A DNA stretch of 64,000 nt, from contig NZ_JAASAH010000008.1 of the NCBI RefSeq assembly GCF_012726235.1, positions 207,314-271,313 on the forward strand, given 5' to 3'. Positions 53,054 through 61,239 of this stretch are shown here, piece after piece (positions within the stretch are counted from its first letter, which is position 1; the number at the start of each line of letters is the position of its first letter). This stretch comes from Streptomyces sp. HNM0574 (GTDB lineage Bacteria; Actinomycetota; Actinomycetes; Streptomycetales; Streptomycetaceae). The notes beneath the pieces are model-generated. The model did not search any database and was not told the DNA's origin. It saw only the letters and a list, made by a program, of their open reading frames with translations. The position numbers were made by a program, and so were the translations under genes.

Positions 53054-54675
53054 CCCGGCGCACCGGCCGGGTGGAGCGGCTCAACCCGCCCAGCCCGCTG
53101 TGGGGTTCGAACGGCATCACCTTCGGCCCCGACGGACGGCTGTACGCGGCGCAGTTCCTCGCGGGCCGGATCACCGCCGTCGACACCGTCACCGGCGAGA
53201 CCGAGGAGGTGGTCCCGCCGGACGGCCCCGTCCGCTCGCCCGACGACCTCGCCTTCGGCGCGGACGGCTCCCTGTACATCGCCGACCTCGTCCCCGGCCG
53301 GGTGTGGCGCCGCACCCCGGACGGCACCTTCACCCTGGTCTCGGACGAGGTGCGGGTGCCGAACGGGATCACCTGCGTCGGCGACCGCCTGTTCGTCAAC
53401 GAGATGCGCCCGGACGGCCGGCTGCTCGAACTCTTCCCCGACGGCGGCGAGCCGGAGAGCCCGGCCGCCCCGCGGGTCCTCACCGGCGGGCTGGCACTCG
53501 GGAACGCGATGCAGCGAGGGCCCGACGGGCACCTGTACTACCCGCACATGGTCACCGGCCAGGTCTGGCGCATCGCGCCGGACGGCGGCGCGCCGGAACT
53601 CGTCGCGGAGGACCTGCCCGAGCCCGTCGCCGTCCGCTTCGACCTGGCCGGTGTGCTGCTCGTCCTCTCCCGGGGGCAGGCCGGCCTGGTCACCCGGATC
53701 GACCTGCACAGCGGCGCCAGGTCGGTCACCGCCAGCGGCCTCCCCGGGCTCGACAACGCCGCCTTCGACGCGGAGAACCGGATGTTCGTCTCCAGCTTCG
53801 CGAGCGGCGGCATCACCGAGCTGCACCCCGACGGCCGCACCCGCGAGCTGCTGCCCCGCGGCCCCGTCGGCCCGTACGGCGTGACCGTCGACCTCGCGGG
53901 CACCGTCCACGCCGCCGACCACTACCGCCTGGCCACCCCCGCGCACCGCCCGGCCGGAGCGGCGGACGACGACGCCGCGCACGCCCTCCGCCCCTTCGCC
54001 CACGGCGTCACCGCCGACGCTGCGGGGCTGCACGTCACCTCCCAGTACGGCGAGGTACGCAGCCACGGGCACGGCGGCACCCGCGTCCGGGCGCGCGGCC
54101 TGCGCAGGCCGACGGGCATCGCCGCACGTGCGGACGGTGTCCTCCTGATCGCCGAGACGGACGCGGGACGCGTCCTCGCCCTGCACGAGGACGACACCAC
54201 CACCGTCCTCGCCCAGGGACTCGACCGCCCCGTGGACGTCGCCGTCGACGCCGCGGGCCGCGCCTACGTCAGCGAGGAGCGGCGCGGCGCCCTGCTCCGC
54301 CTCGACGACGGACACCCCGTCACCCTCGCGGACGGGCTCGACGCGCCGCAGGGCCTCGCCGTGCTGGGCGACGAACTCTTCACCGTCGAGTCCGGCGCCC
54401 GGCGGCTGCTGGCCGTCTCCCTCGGTACGGGCGAACTCCGCGTCGAGGCCGAGGACTTGGCCGTCGGCCCGCCGCGGCCCACCGACGCGGACGACCCGCC
54501 CGCACTGTTCACCCACGGCATGCCAGGACTGCCCCGCGCCTTCGCCGGCCTCGCCGCGTCCCCCGACGGTTCCCTGCTCCTCTCCGCCAACGCCGAGGGC
54601 ACGGTGCTCCGTCTGACCCCCCGCGCCGCAACTCCCTCTCCGGAACGCCCCCTTCGAGAACAGGACACCCCATGA
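53050..54675 (+). CDS. SMP-30/gluconolactonase-like beta-propeller, double length
   Basis: A 541-residue protein full of SMP-30/NHL-type blades: GITFGPDGRLYAAQF, DLAFGADGSLYIADL, VPNGITCVGDRLFVNEM, VRFDLAGVLLVLSR, then a second series (GVTADAAGLHVTSQYG, VAVDAAGRAYVSEERRG, LAASPDGSLLLSANAEG). Usual SMP-30 lactonases are ~300 residues, so this may be two propellers in one chain. In context it probably hydrolyses the lactone from the BVMO step. The GTG start at 53050 overlaps the BVMO stop; the end overlaps the SDR ATG. Confidence 0.8.
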   Translation: MTRRTGRVERLNPPSPLWGSNGITFGPDGRLYAAQFLAGRITAVDTVTGETEEVVPPDGPVRSPDDLAFGADGSLYIADLVPGRVWRRTPDGTFTLVSDEVRVPNGITCVGDRLFVNEMRPDGRLLELFPDGGEPESPAAPRVLTGGLALGNAMQRGPDGHLYYPHMVTGQVWRIAPDGGAPELVAEDLPEPVAVRFDLAGVLLVLSRGQAGLVTRIDLHSGARSVTASGLPGLDNAAFDAENRMFVSSFASGGITELHPDGRTRELLPRGPVGPYGVTVDLAGTVHAADHYRLATPAHRPAGAADDDAAHALRPFAHGVTADAAGLHVTSQYGEVRSHGHGGTRVRARGLRRPTGIAARADGVLLIAETDAGRVLALHEDDTTTVLAQGLDRPVDVAVDAAGRAYVSEERRGALLRLDDGHPVTLADGLDAPQGLAVLGDELFTVESGARRLLAVSLGTGELRVEAEDLAVGPPRPTDADDPPALFTHGMPGLPRAFAGLAASPDGSLLLSANAEGTVLRLTPRAATPSPERPLREQDTP

Positions 54676-55466
54676 CGGAAACCCACGGGACCGACCTGCC
54701 CGACGCCACCGGACTGGCCGGCCGGAGCGTCGTGGTCACCGGCGCGGCGTCCGGGATCGGGCGGGCCACGGCGCTCCGCTTCGCGCTCGCGGGCGCCCGC
54801 GTCCTGGTCGCCGACCTGGACGCGGACGGTGCGGCGGACGCCGTCGAGGAGATCGGCGGGACGGGCGGCACAGCCCTCGCCGTCACCGGCGACCTGAGTG
54901 AACAGGCCGTCGTGGACCGGGTGGTGGCCTCGGCCGTCGAGACCTTCGGCGGGCTGGACGTCCTGGTCAACAACGCCGGGATCATGGACCGGATGTCGGC
55001 CCTCGGCGAGACCGCGGACGAGGAGTGGGAACGCGTCCTGCGCGTCAACCTCACCGCGCCCTTCCTGCTGACCCGCGCCGCCCTCCCGCACATGCTCGCC
55101 GCCGGACGCGGCTCGGTCGTCTTCACCGCCTCCGAGGCCGGGCTGCGCGGCGGCGCCGCCGGGGCCGCCTACACCGCCGCCAAGCACGGGGTGACCGGAC
55201 TGGTGAAGAACCTCGCCGTCACCTACCGCGCCCAGGGCATCCGCGCCAACGCCGTCGCCCCGGGCCCCACCAGCACCGGCATCCGGGTCGACGCCGCGCC
55301 GGACGCCCAAGGCCCGCCCCTGATCGGCGGGTTGATCGGCGCGACCATCGGCCGCCTCGGCAGCGCCGACGAACAGGCCGCGGCCATCGTCTTCCTGGCC
55401 TCCGACGCGGCCTCGTTCGTCAACGGCGCCGTCCTCCCCGTCGACGACGGCTGGTCGGCCGTCTGA
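54672..55466 (+). CDS. SDR family oxidoreductase
   Basis: A 264-residue short-chain dehydrogenase: VVTGAASGIGRATALRFA, LVNNAGIMDRM, catalytic Ser in FTASEAG, and YTAAKHG with Tyr and Lys, ending FVNGAVLPVDDGWSAV. All classical active-site residues are present. Coupled by ATGA to the propeller gene. It likely oxidises the P450-made alcohol to the ketone used by the BVMO. Confidence 0.92.
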   Translation: MTETHGTDLPDATGLAGRSVVVTGAASGIGRATALRFALAGARVLVADLDADGAADAVEEIGGTGGTALAVTGDLSEQAVVDRVVASAVETFGGLDVLVNNAGIMDRMSALGETADEEWERVLRVNLTAPFLLTRAALPHMLAAGRGSVVFTASEAGLRGGAAGAAYTAAKHGVTGLVKNLAVTYRAQGIRANAVAPGPTSTGIRVDAAPDAQGPPLIGGLIGATIGRLGSADEQAAAIVFLASDAASFVNGAVLPVDDGWSAV

Positions 55467-55471
55467 CGTGC

Positions 55472-55508
55472 ACGCCCGCGCCGGGAATCACGCCGGGCCC
55501 GCGGGCGT
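55472..55508 (+). terminator. Hairpin after the P450-BVMO-SDR operon
   Basis: ACGCCCGCG and CGCGGGCGT pair perfectly over 9 bases with a 19-base loop, starting five bases past the SDR stop. Confidence 0.5.
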
Positions 55509-55517
55509 TCACGCGGC

Positions 55518-56177
55518 ATGGCTGTCATCCACAACACCACCATGAACCCCGGCAAGTTGGAGCTCCTCGCCACCTGGCTCCCCACCCGCCCGTGGTACCG
55601 CGGCACCGCCGCCGGCCCCGAGCCCGTCAAGGCCGGCGGCTTCCGGCTGGACGACCCGGAGGGCGAGGTGGGCCTCGAGTTCATGGTCGTCGCGGACGTC
55701 TCGGGCCCGGAACCCGTCGCGTACCACGTACCGGTCACCTACCGCGGCGCTCCGCTGGACGGCGCCGAGGAGGGCCTCATCGGCACCTCCGAACACGGCG
55801 TGCTCGGCCGCCGCTGGGTGTACGACGGGGCCCACGACCCGGTCTGGGTCGAGCGGCTGCTCGCCCTGTTCCGGGGCGAGGCCGAACCGCAGCAGCAGAG
55901 CGTCAGCGGCACCCCCGACCCGTCCGTCGCCCGCCACCTCACCGGCCCGGCCGTCCGGCCCGGCTCCGTCGCGGACGGGGTCACCGAGGACGGCCAGGGC
56001 ACCGGCATCACGCTGCGCGCGGGCGACGGGTCCGGTCCGCTGACGGTCGGCGTGGCGCGCGTCCTCGGCGAGGAGCGCTACGCGGAGGCGGCGGGCGCGG
56101 CCCGCGGCCGGATCACCGCGGGCTGGCACCTCCCGGACGGTTCCGAGCACCGCGCCCCCTTCTTCCACCTCGGGTAG
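55518..56177 (+). CDS. Stand-alone maltokinase N-terminal cap-like domain protein
   Basis: A 219-residue protein resembling only the N-terminal cap of actinobacterial maltokinase and related aminoglycoside-phosphotransferase-like enzymes: WLPTRPWYRG, GGFRLDDPEGEVGLEF, VPVTYRGAPLDGAEEGLIGTSEHGVLGRRWVYDG (quoted parts), and an ALFRGEAEPQQQS linker. The kinase domain is absent. Such lone caps are known in streptomycetes, without assigned function. No ribosome site is obvious; the start ATG is nine bases after the preceding hairpin. Confidence 0.75.
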   Translation: MAVIHNTTMNPGKLELLATWLPTRPWYRGTAAGPEPVKAGGFRLDDPEGEVGLEFMVVADVSGPEPVAYHVPVTYRGAPLDGAEEGLIGTSEHGVLGRRWVYDGAHDPVWVERLLALFRGEAEPQQQSVSGTPDPSVARHLTGPAVRPGSVADGVTEDGQGTGITLRAGDGSGPLTVGVARVLGEERYAEAAGAARGRITAGWHLPDGSEHRAPFFHLG

Positions 56178-56202
56178 CGGACCCGGACGCCGGGCGGGCG
56201 GT

Positions 56203-57207
56203 TCAGCCGGGCAGGGCCGCGAGCCAGTCGGTCAGAAGACGGCTGACCTCGGCGGGCCGCTCCTGCGGGAGCCAGTGCCCGCAGCCGTCGAGGACGTGCG
56301 AGGAGACCAGCCCCGGCAGCGTCTCCCCGAACGCCTCGACGGCCCCGGCCAGCCAGGCCATCGACGCGTCCAGACCGCCGCCGAGGAACAGCGAGGGCTG
56401 GGTGACGGGGGCGCCCGCGTACCCGGCGAGGTCCGCCCAGTCCCGGTCCATGTTCCGGTAGCGGTTGAGCGCCCCGGTCATCCCCGTCCGCTCGAACTCG
56501 CCCGCGAGGACGTCCAGATCACGTTCGTCCAGCCAGTCCGGCAGCGGGCCGGTGGGGAAGCGGTCGCGCAGGGTGCCGTCCCGGTCGGCGAAGTAGGGGC
56601 TGGGCGCGTCGGGTCCTGGCATGGTGCCGGCGGACAGCGCCGCGTAGAAGCCCGCGAGCCAGCCGCGCACGTCCGGCTCGATCTCGGCCTCGGCCCGCCC
56701 CGGCTCCTGGAAGCGGGAGACGTAGAACTCCTCCTCGCCGCCCATCCCCGCGAACACCTCGCTGGGCCGCGGCCCGCCGGGCGGGGTGTACGGGACGCCG
56801 AGCAGGCCCACCGCGCGGAAGACGTCGGGCCGCAGGAGCGCCGAGTGCGCCGCGATGCCGGCGCCCCAGTCGTGCCCGACGATCACCGCCTCGCGCTCGC
56901 CCAGCGCCTGCACCACGGCGGCGCTGTCCGCCACGAGCTCCACCATCCGGTACGCCTCCGTGGCGGCGGGACGGGAGGAGCGGCCGTAGCCGCGGACGTC
57001 GACGGCCACCGCGCGGTACCCGGCGGCGGCCAGCGCCGGCAGCTGATGCCGCCAGGCGTACCAGCACTCGGGGAAGCCGTGCACGAGCAGCACCAGCGGC
57101 CCGGAACCCGCCTCCACCAGATGGGTGCGCCCGGCCGGCGAGGCCACCAGCCGGTGCGTGAACGGCGTGCCCTGCCCGCCCGTCGACGGGGTACGTCCTG
57201 ACGTCAT
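56203..57207 (-). CDS. Alpha/beta hydrolase, epoxide-hydrolase-like
   Basis: A 334-residue hydrolase. HGFPECWYAWRHQLPAL is the oxyanion-hole region, GHDWGAG carries the nucleophilic Asp, RYRNMDRDW contains a cap-domain Tyr expected for epoxide hydrolases, and DGCGHWLPQE gives the catalytic His. A soluble epoxide hydrolase is the best call; a haloalkane dehalogenase is less likely because the cap Tyr is present. It is convergent with the P450 region but on the opposite strand, so not in that operon. Confidence 0.85.
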   Translation of the reverse strand: MTSGRTPSTGGQGTPFTHRLVASPAGRTHLVEAGSGPLVLLVHGFPECWYAWRHQLPALAAAGYRAVAVDVRGYGRSSRPAATEAYRMVELVADSAAVVQALGEREAVIVGHDWGAGIAAHSALLRPDVFRAVGLLGVPYTPPGGPRPSEVFAGMGGEEEFYVSRFQEPGRAEAEIEPDVRGWLAGFYAALSAGTMPGPDAPSPYFADRDGTLRDRFPTGPLPDWLDERDLDVLAGEFERTGMTGALNRYRNMDRDWADLAGYAGAPVTQPSLFLGGGLDASMAWLAGAVEAFGETLPGLVSSHVLDGCGHWLPQERPAEVSRLLTDWLAALPG

Positions 57208-57363
57208 CGCTGTCCCTCCCGCGTCCCGGTCCCCCCGCGGGGGACGGTGACGGCCATCATGCGGCGGAGGCCGCGTCCCGGCGAGCGAAGTTGCCGTTTC
57301 GGCAAAGCCAGGGGGAGGGTCGGAGCGAGGTCAAAGCCCGGGCGCGGAGGGCCCGTTCGTGGC

Positions 57364-57756
57364 TCAGTCCTGCTCCTGGCTCTGCTGAGCCTTCTTCTCC
57401 TTCAGCCGGATCGCTTCCTTGCGGACCTCGGCCTGGGTGGCGCGCTCGTTCTGGAGCCACTCCGGGTTCTCCGACTTCAGCGCGTCGATCTGCTCCGTGG
57501 TGAGCGCTTCGGTGATGCCGCCACGCGCGAGACCCGAGATGGAGACGCCCAGCTTCGAGGCCACCACGGGACGCGGGTGCGGGCCGTTGGCCCGCAGCTC
57601 CCGCAGCCACTCGGGCGGATCGGCCTGAAGCGCGTTCAACTCGTCGCGCGAGACGACACCCTCCTGGAACTCGGCGGGGGTGGCCTGGAGGTACACACCC
57701 AGCTTCTTCGCCGCGGTCGCGGGCTTCATGGTCTGGGTGGTCTTCTGCGACGTCAT
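57364..57756 (-). CDS. DUF5997 family protein
   Basis: A 130-residue, highly charged protein with two similar halves: PATAAKKLGVYLQATPAEFQ ... LNALQADPPEWLRELRANGPHPRPVVASKLGVS ... IDALKSENPEWLQNER (quoted in pieces). The repeated unit ends in PPEWLREL/NPEWLQNE. This family is confined to actinobacteria and is typically divergent from a LysR-like gene, as here. Function unknown; the acidic/basic C-terminus suggests it could bind its neighbour. Confidence 0.8.
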   Translation of the reverse strand: MTSQKTTQTMKPATAAKKLGVYLQATPAEFQEGVVSRDELNALQADPPEWLRELRANGPHPRPVVASKLGVSISGLARGGITEALTTEQIDALKSENPEWLQNERATQAEVRKEAIRLKEKKAQQSQEQD

Positions 57757-57825
57757 GACGTCAAGGGTATCGACCGTGCGCGGGTGCCCGTGACCTGGGC
57801 CTGCGGCTTCGCCGGCCACGGCCGG

Positions 57826-57831
57826 TACGCT
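57826..57831 (+). promoter_or_regulatory. -10 element of the LysR-like gene, leaderless transcript predicted
   Basis: TACGCT, six bases, GTG start at 57838. No ribosome site is visible. The divergent DUF5997 gene starts 82 bases away. Confidence 0.5.
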
Positions 57832-57837
57832 GGCGGC

Positions 57838-58593
57838 GTGACAGGCTCGGAAGTACCCCCCTCGTTCCGGCTCGCGTATGTCCCCGGAGTGACACCCGCC
57901 AAATGGGTGCGCATCTGGAACGAGCGGCTGCCCGACGTCCCGCTGGAGCTCCTCCAGGTGCCCCCCGCCGAAGCACCGGACGTGCTGCGGGAGCAGGGCG
58001 CCGACGCGGGCCTCGTCCGGCTCCCCGTCGACCGGACGTACTTCAGCGCCATCCCGCTCTACACCGAGACGACGGTCGTGGTGGTCCCCAAGGACCACCT
58101 GGTGACCGCCGTCGACGAGGTGACCTGCGAGGATCTCGCCGACGACATCGTGCTGCACCCGCTGGACGACGTCTTCGACTGGGAACGGCCCCCCGGGCAG
58201 CCCGCGTTCGAGCGGCCCGCCACCACGGCGGACGCCATCGAACTCGTCGCCGCGGGCATCGGCCTGCTCGTCGTCCCGCAGTCCCTCGCCCGCCTCCACC
58301 ACCGCAGGGACCTCACCTACCGCCCGGTCACGGACGCGCCCACCTCGTCCGTCGCCCTCGCCTGGCCGGAGAACGCGACCACGGACCGGGTCGAGGACTT
58401 CATCGGCATCGTGCGCGGCCGCACCGTCAACAGCACCCGCGGCCGCCCCGCCGCCCAGCCGGAGAAGCGGACCGGGCAGAAGACCGCCAAGACCGGCACC
58501 CAGCGCAAGCAGACCCCCCGCACCGGAGCCAAGCCCGGCTCCCGCACCCGCGGCGGTCCCACCCGCCGCAACAAGCCGCGCCGAAGGTCCTGA
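57838..58593 (+). CDS. LysR substrate-binding domain protein lacking a DNA-binding domain
   Basis: A 251-residue protein with a LysR effector domain only: FRLAYVPGVTPAKWVRIW, LREQGADAGLVRLP, VVVPKDHLVTAVDEVTCEDL, GIGLLVVPQSLARLHHR. The N-terminal winged helix of LysR regulators is missing. Instead the last ~50 residues are very rich in Lys, Arg, Thr and Pro (QKTAKTGTQRKQTPRTG), which may bind nucleic acid non-specifically. Conserved divergent partner of DUF5997. Function unknown; a ligand-sensing protein acting with DUF5997 is possible. Confidence 0.82.
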   Translation: MTGSEVPPSFRLAYVPGVTPAKWVRIWNERLPDVPLELLQVPPAEAPDVLREQGADAGLVRLPVDRTYFSAIPLYTETTVVVVPKDHLVTAVDEVTCEDLADDIVLHPLDDVFDWERPPGQPAFERPATTADAIELVAAGIGLLVVPQSLARLHHRRDLTYRPVTDAPTSSVALAWPENATTDRVEDFIGIVRGRTVNSTRGRPAAQPEKRTGQKTAKTGTQRKQTPRTGAKPGSRTRGGPTRRNKPRRRS

Positions 58594-58634
58594 ACCGCCC
58601 CGGACCGTGTCCGGAACGCGCTCTTCCCGGCCGT

Positions 58635-58677
58635 GCACCGAACCGCCACCCTGACCTCAGGGAAAGGTGTTCGGTGC
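58635..58677 (+). promoter_or_regulatory. Compound hairpin upstream of the beta-family gene
   Basis: Outer arms GCACCGAAC/GTTCGGTGC (9 perfect pairs) enclose a second perfect stem CCCTGA/TCAGGG. It lies 41 bases past the LysR-like stop and ends just before GGGGGAG, the ribosome site of the next gene. It may be a terminator for the upstream gene or a translation switch for the downstream one. Confidence 0.55.
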
Positions 58678-58690
58678 CGAGGGGGAGCCG

Positions 58691-59713
58691 ATGTCCGGTC
58701 CGCTGTACGTCCCCGTACTTCCCGCCCGCAGGCACGCCGCCCGCGCCTACGGATCTCTCCCGCCGGACGCGCGGCGGGCCGTTCTCCCGCTGTGGGTGCT
58801 GCCGCCGCGGACCCTCGCTGCCGAAGCACTCACCGGCGCCGTCGGCAAGGACCTGCGGCGGGTGACCACCGTCCAGCGCCACCGGCCCGCCTGGCTGGAC
58901 GCGCCCTTCGCCGACGCCGAGCAGATCCGCGCCCTGGGCCCGCTGCTGAGCGACACGAGCCGGGACAGCCCGCTGCGCCCGGTGACCGGCCCCGGGCGCC
59001 CCGCCCCGCAGCAGGCCCTGGCGCTGGAGACCGCGCACCACGCGGGCGACGGGCTCGGCGTCCGCGTGCCGGTGCCCCGGGAATGGGACGACGGCGAGAC
59101 CGGCAAGGTGCGCGAGCTGCTCTCGCGGGCCCGGGGCGAGGACGTGGACCTGCTCCTGGACCTCGGTGCCGTCCTCCCGGAACGCACCGAGGCCGGGAAG
59201 GAGGCACTCCGCGCGCTCGCCGACCTCGTCCCCCTCGCCCCGTGGCGCACCGTCGTCACGATCGGCGGCGGAATCCCCCGGGTCGGCGAGGAGATGCTGA
59301 TGCCGGGTCTCCACGAGACGCCCCGCACGGAATGGCGCCTGTGGCGCGAGCTCGCCGCCGGCCGGGCCGCGCCGGCCCCGCTCGGCTACGGCGACTACGG
59401 CATCCAGCCCGTCGACGCCCTCGACCGGGACCCGCAGGACGGGAACGCGCGGTCGCGCTGGGGCATGCTGCGCTGCACCACCGACGAGACCTACGTCTTC
59501 ACCAGGACCCTCAACGGCAGGGAGGCCCACAACCGCGAGGCCGCCCGGCGATTACTGGCACTCCCCGGCTTCCGCGGCCCGGCGGCCGGCCCCGCCGAGA
59601 CCTGGCTGCGGGACTGTGCCGAGGGGACGGGCGGCGCGGGCAATCACGAAATGTGGCTCCGGACGGGCACCGGGCAGCACCTCACGTATGTCGCCCGCTG
59701 CCTGCGGGCGTGA
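58691..59713 (+). CDS. Beta family protein (T4 beta-protein-like, sce7725-type)
   Basis: A 340-residue protein. LYVPVLPARRHAARAYGSLP ... RRAVLPLWVLPP is the characteristic opening of the beta-protein family (YVPxLKxRxGE ... LxPLxExPP), and GYGDYGIQPVDAL, WGMLRCTTDETYVFTR and GNHEMWLRTGTGQHLTYVAR follow. Members occur in phages and in bacterial accessory islands; their role is unknown and a link to phage defence is speculative. GGGGGAG precedes ATG 58691. Its stop abuts that of the HAD gene on the other strand. Confidence 0.75.
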   Translation: MSGPLYVPVLPARRHAARAYGSLPPDARRAVLPLWVLPPRTLAAEALTGAVGKDLRRVTTVQRHRPAWLDAPFADAEQIRALGPLLSDTSRDSPLRPVTGPGRPAPQQALALETAHHAGDGLGVRVPVPREWDDGETGKVRELLSRARGEDVDLLLDLGAVLPERTEAGKEALRALADLVPLAPWRTVVTIGGGIPRVGEEMLMPGLHETPRTEWRLWRELAAGRAAPAPLGYGDYGIQPVDALDRDPQDGNARSRWGMLRCTTDETYVFTRTLNGREAHNREAARRLLALPGFRGPAAGPAETWLRDCAEGTGGAGNHEMWLRTGTGQHLTYVARCLRA

Positions 59714-60412
59714 TCAGGTCCCCGTGGCGATCCAGGTGTAGGCCCGCTGCGCGTCGAAGGCGGGCTGGCCCTCGGGGAACAGCAGGCCCGCGGTGGTGAA
59801 CTCGGGGGCTGTGGCGGTTTCGGGGACGTAGGGGACGGCGATGCAGCGCATTCCGGCGCGGTGGGCCGCGTCGGCGCCGGGCGGGGCGTCCTCGACGACG
59901 ACGCACCGGTCCGGCGTGACGCCCAAGCGCCGCGCGGCCTCCAGGAAGACGTCGGGTTCCGGCTTGCCGTGCGCGACCTCCTCGGCGGAGACGTGCAGGG
60001 TCAGCAGCCCGTCCAGACCGGTTCCGGCCAGGACGGCCTCGATCGCGGCCCGGGACGAGCCGGAGGCGACGGCCATCGAGTGCCCGGACGCGTGCAGCCG
60101 CTCGACCAGCTTCCGCATCCCGGGGAACGCCTCGGTCGACTCCCGGGCCAGCCGCAGGTACGCCTCGTTCTTCTCGGCGAGCAGCTGCTCGACCGGGGCC
60201 TCGATGCCGTACTCGGCGCGGAGCGTGGCCAGCGTCTCGCGGGTGCCGATGCCGATGAAGCGGGTGTGGTCGGCCCAGGTGAAGCCGGGGTGGCCGTGGG
60301 CGGCGAGGACGTGACGGCCCGCCTCGTAGTAGTTCGGCTCGCTGTCGACGAGGGTGCCGTCGAGGTCGAAGATCACCGCTGTCGCGGAGCTGTCACCGGG
60401 GCTGTGGTTCAT
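59714..60412 (-). CDS. HAD superfamily hydrolase, subfamily IA (beta-phosphoglucomutase-like)
   Basis: A 232-residue phosphatase. The motifs are VIFDLDGTLVDSEP (nucleophile Asp), VASGSSR, HGKPEPDVF and VVEDAPPGADAA, with an inserted helical cap (residues ~25-95). It would dephosphorylate sugar phosphates or similar metabolites. Directly tail to tail with the beta-family gene without any spacer. Confidence 0.9.
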   Translation of the reverse strand: MNHSPGDSSATAVIFDLDGTLVDSEPNYYEAGRHVLAAHGHPGFTWADHTRFIGIGTRETLATLRAEYGIEAPVEQLLAEKNEAYLRLARESTEAFPGMRKLVERLHASGHSMAVASGSSRAAIEAVLAGTGLDGLLTLHVSAEEVAHGKPEPDVFLEAARRLGVTPDRCVVVEDAPPGADAAHRAGMRCIAVPYVPETATAPEFTTAGLLFPEGQPAFDAQRAYTWIATGT

Positions 60413-60539
60413 GCGACAAGGGTGCCAAGCGGACCGGTGGACGCGGCGGGCGGGGGGCGAGGGGGTGTGGCGGCGGCCCGCGCCCGTGGGACATGCTGCG
60501 GGTGCACGGCGGCGTCTCCACGAAGGGAACCCACTGCCC

Positions 60540-60974
60540 ATGTCCCGTCCCGGCTCCGCGATGCCCCGGTTCCATCTGGCCGTCCCCGTCGACGACTTGG
60601 CCGCCGCCCGCCACTTCTACGGCGAGGTGCTCGGCCTGGAGCAGGGCCGCAGCTCCGGCACCTGGATCGACTGGAACCTGCACGGCCACCAGTTCGTGAC
60701 CCACCTGGCGCCCGGCGGCGGCCGGCAGCCCGTGCACAACCCCGTCGACGGGCACGACGTCCCCGTCCCGCACTTCGGCCTGATCCTGGGCGTCCCCGAG
60801 TTCCGCACGCTGGCCGACCGGCTGCGCGCGGCCGGCACCGCGTTCGTGATCGAGCCGTACGTCCGCTTCGAGGGGCAGCCGGGCGAGCAGTGGACGATGT
60901 TCCTGCGCGACCCGGCGGGGAACGCGCTGGAGTTCAAGGCGTTCGCGGACGACTCCCAGGTCTTCGCCGTCTGA
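60540..60974 (+). CDS. VOC superfamily protein
   Basis: A 144-residue glyoxalase-fold protein: FHLAVPVDDLAAARHFYGEVLGLEQGRSS, VPVPHFGLILGVPEF and WTMFLRDPAGNALEFKAF. His and Glu at the usual metal positions are present, so a metal-dependent lyase or dioxygenase is possible. It has the ribosome site AAGGGAA and a divergent HAD neighbour. Confidence 0.87.
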   Translation: MSRPGSAMPRFHLAVPVDDLAAARHFYGEVLGLEQGRSSGTWIDWNLHGHQFVTHLAPGGGRQPVHNPVDGHDVPVPHFGLILGVPEFRTLADRLRAAGTAFVIEPYVRFEGQPGEQWTMFLRDPAGNALEFKAFADDSQVFAV

Positions 60975-61058
60975 CGCACCCCGCGCGGTATGGGCGGAAG
61001 CGGGCACGTGTGTCCCGTGGTGCGGCCGTGACCAGGGGCACAGTCCGGTGTCCGGGTG

Positions 61059-61089
61059 TTGAGACGGTGCGGTACCGGGTGCTTATCCT
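61059..61089 (+). promoter_or_regulatory. Candidate promoter of the FUSC gene
   Basis: TTGAGA at 61059-61064 and TATCCT at 61084-61089, 19 bases apart. It predicts a ~145-base 5' leader. Confidence 0.5.
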
Positions 61090-61109
61090 GGACACCTCCA
61101 CGAGATTTC

Positions 61110-61157
61110 GGCGCCGCAGCGCCGGACGGCGACGAGGCCGCTCCGGACCGCGGCGCC
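61110..61157 (+). promoter_or_regulatory. Hairpin in the FUSC leader
   Basis: GGCGCCGC and GCGGCGCC pair perfectly; inside, CCGGA/TCCGG add a second short stem. The element sits between the candidate promoter and the ribosome site AAGGGGGG at 61221. Confidence 0.45.
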
Positions 61158-61239
61158 TTCGTCGTGCCCGCTCCCGTCCACCACCCCGGACGGCCGCGCG
61201 GGCGGGGCGAGCCCGACCGCAAGGGGGGCGGCTCACGCC

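Noticed and set aside
57838..58593. Full LysR-type transcriptional regulator
   Set aside because: There is no N-terminal winged helix in frame; the upstream 81 bases are the divergent promoter with the DUF5997 gene.
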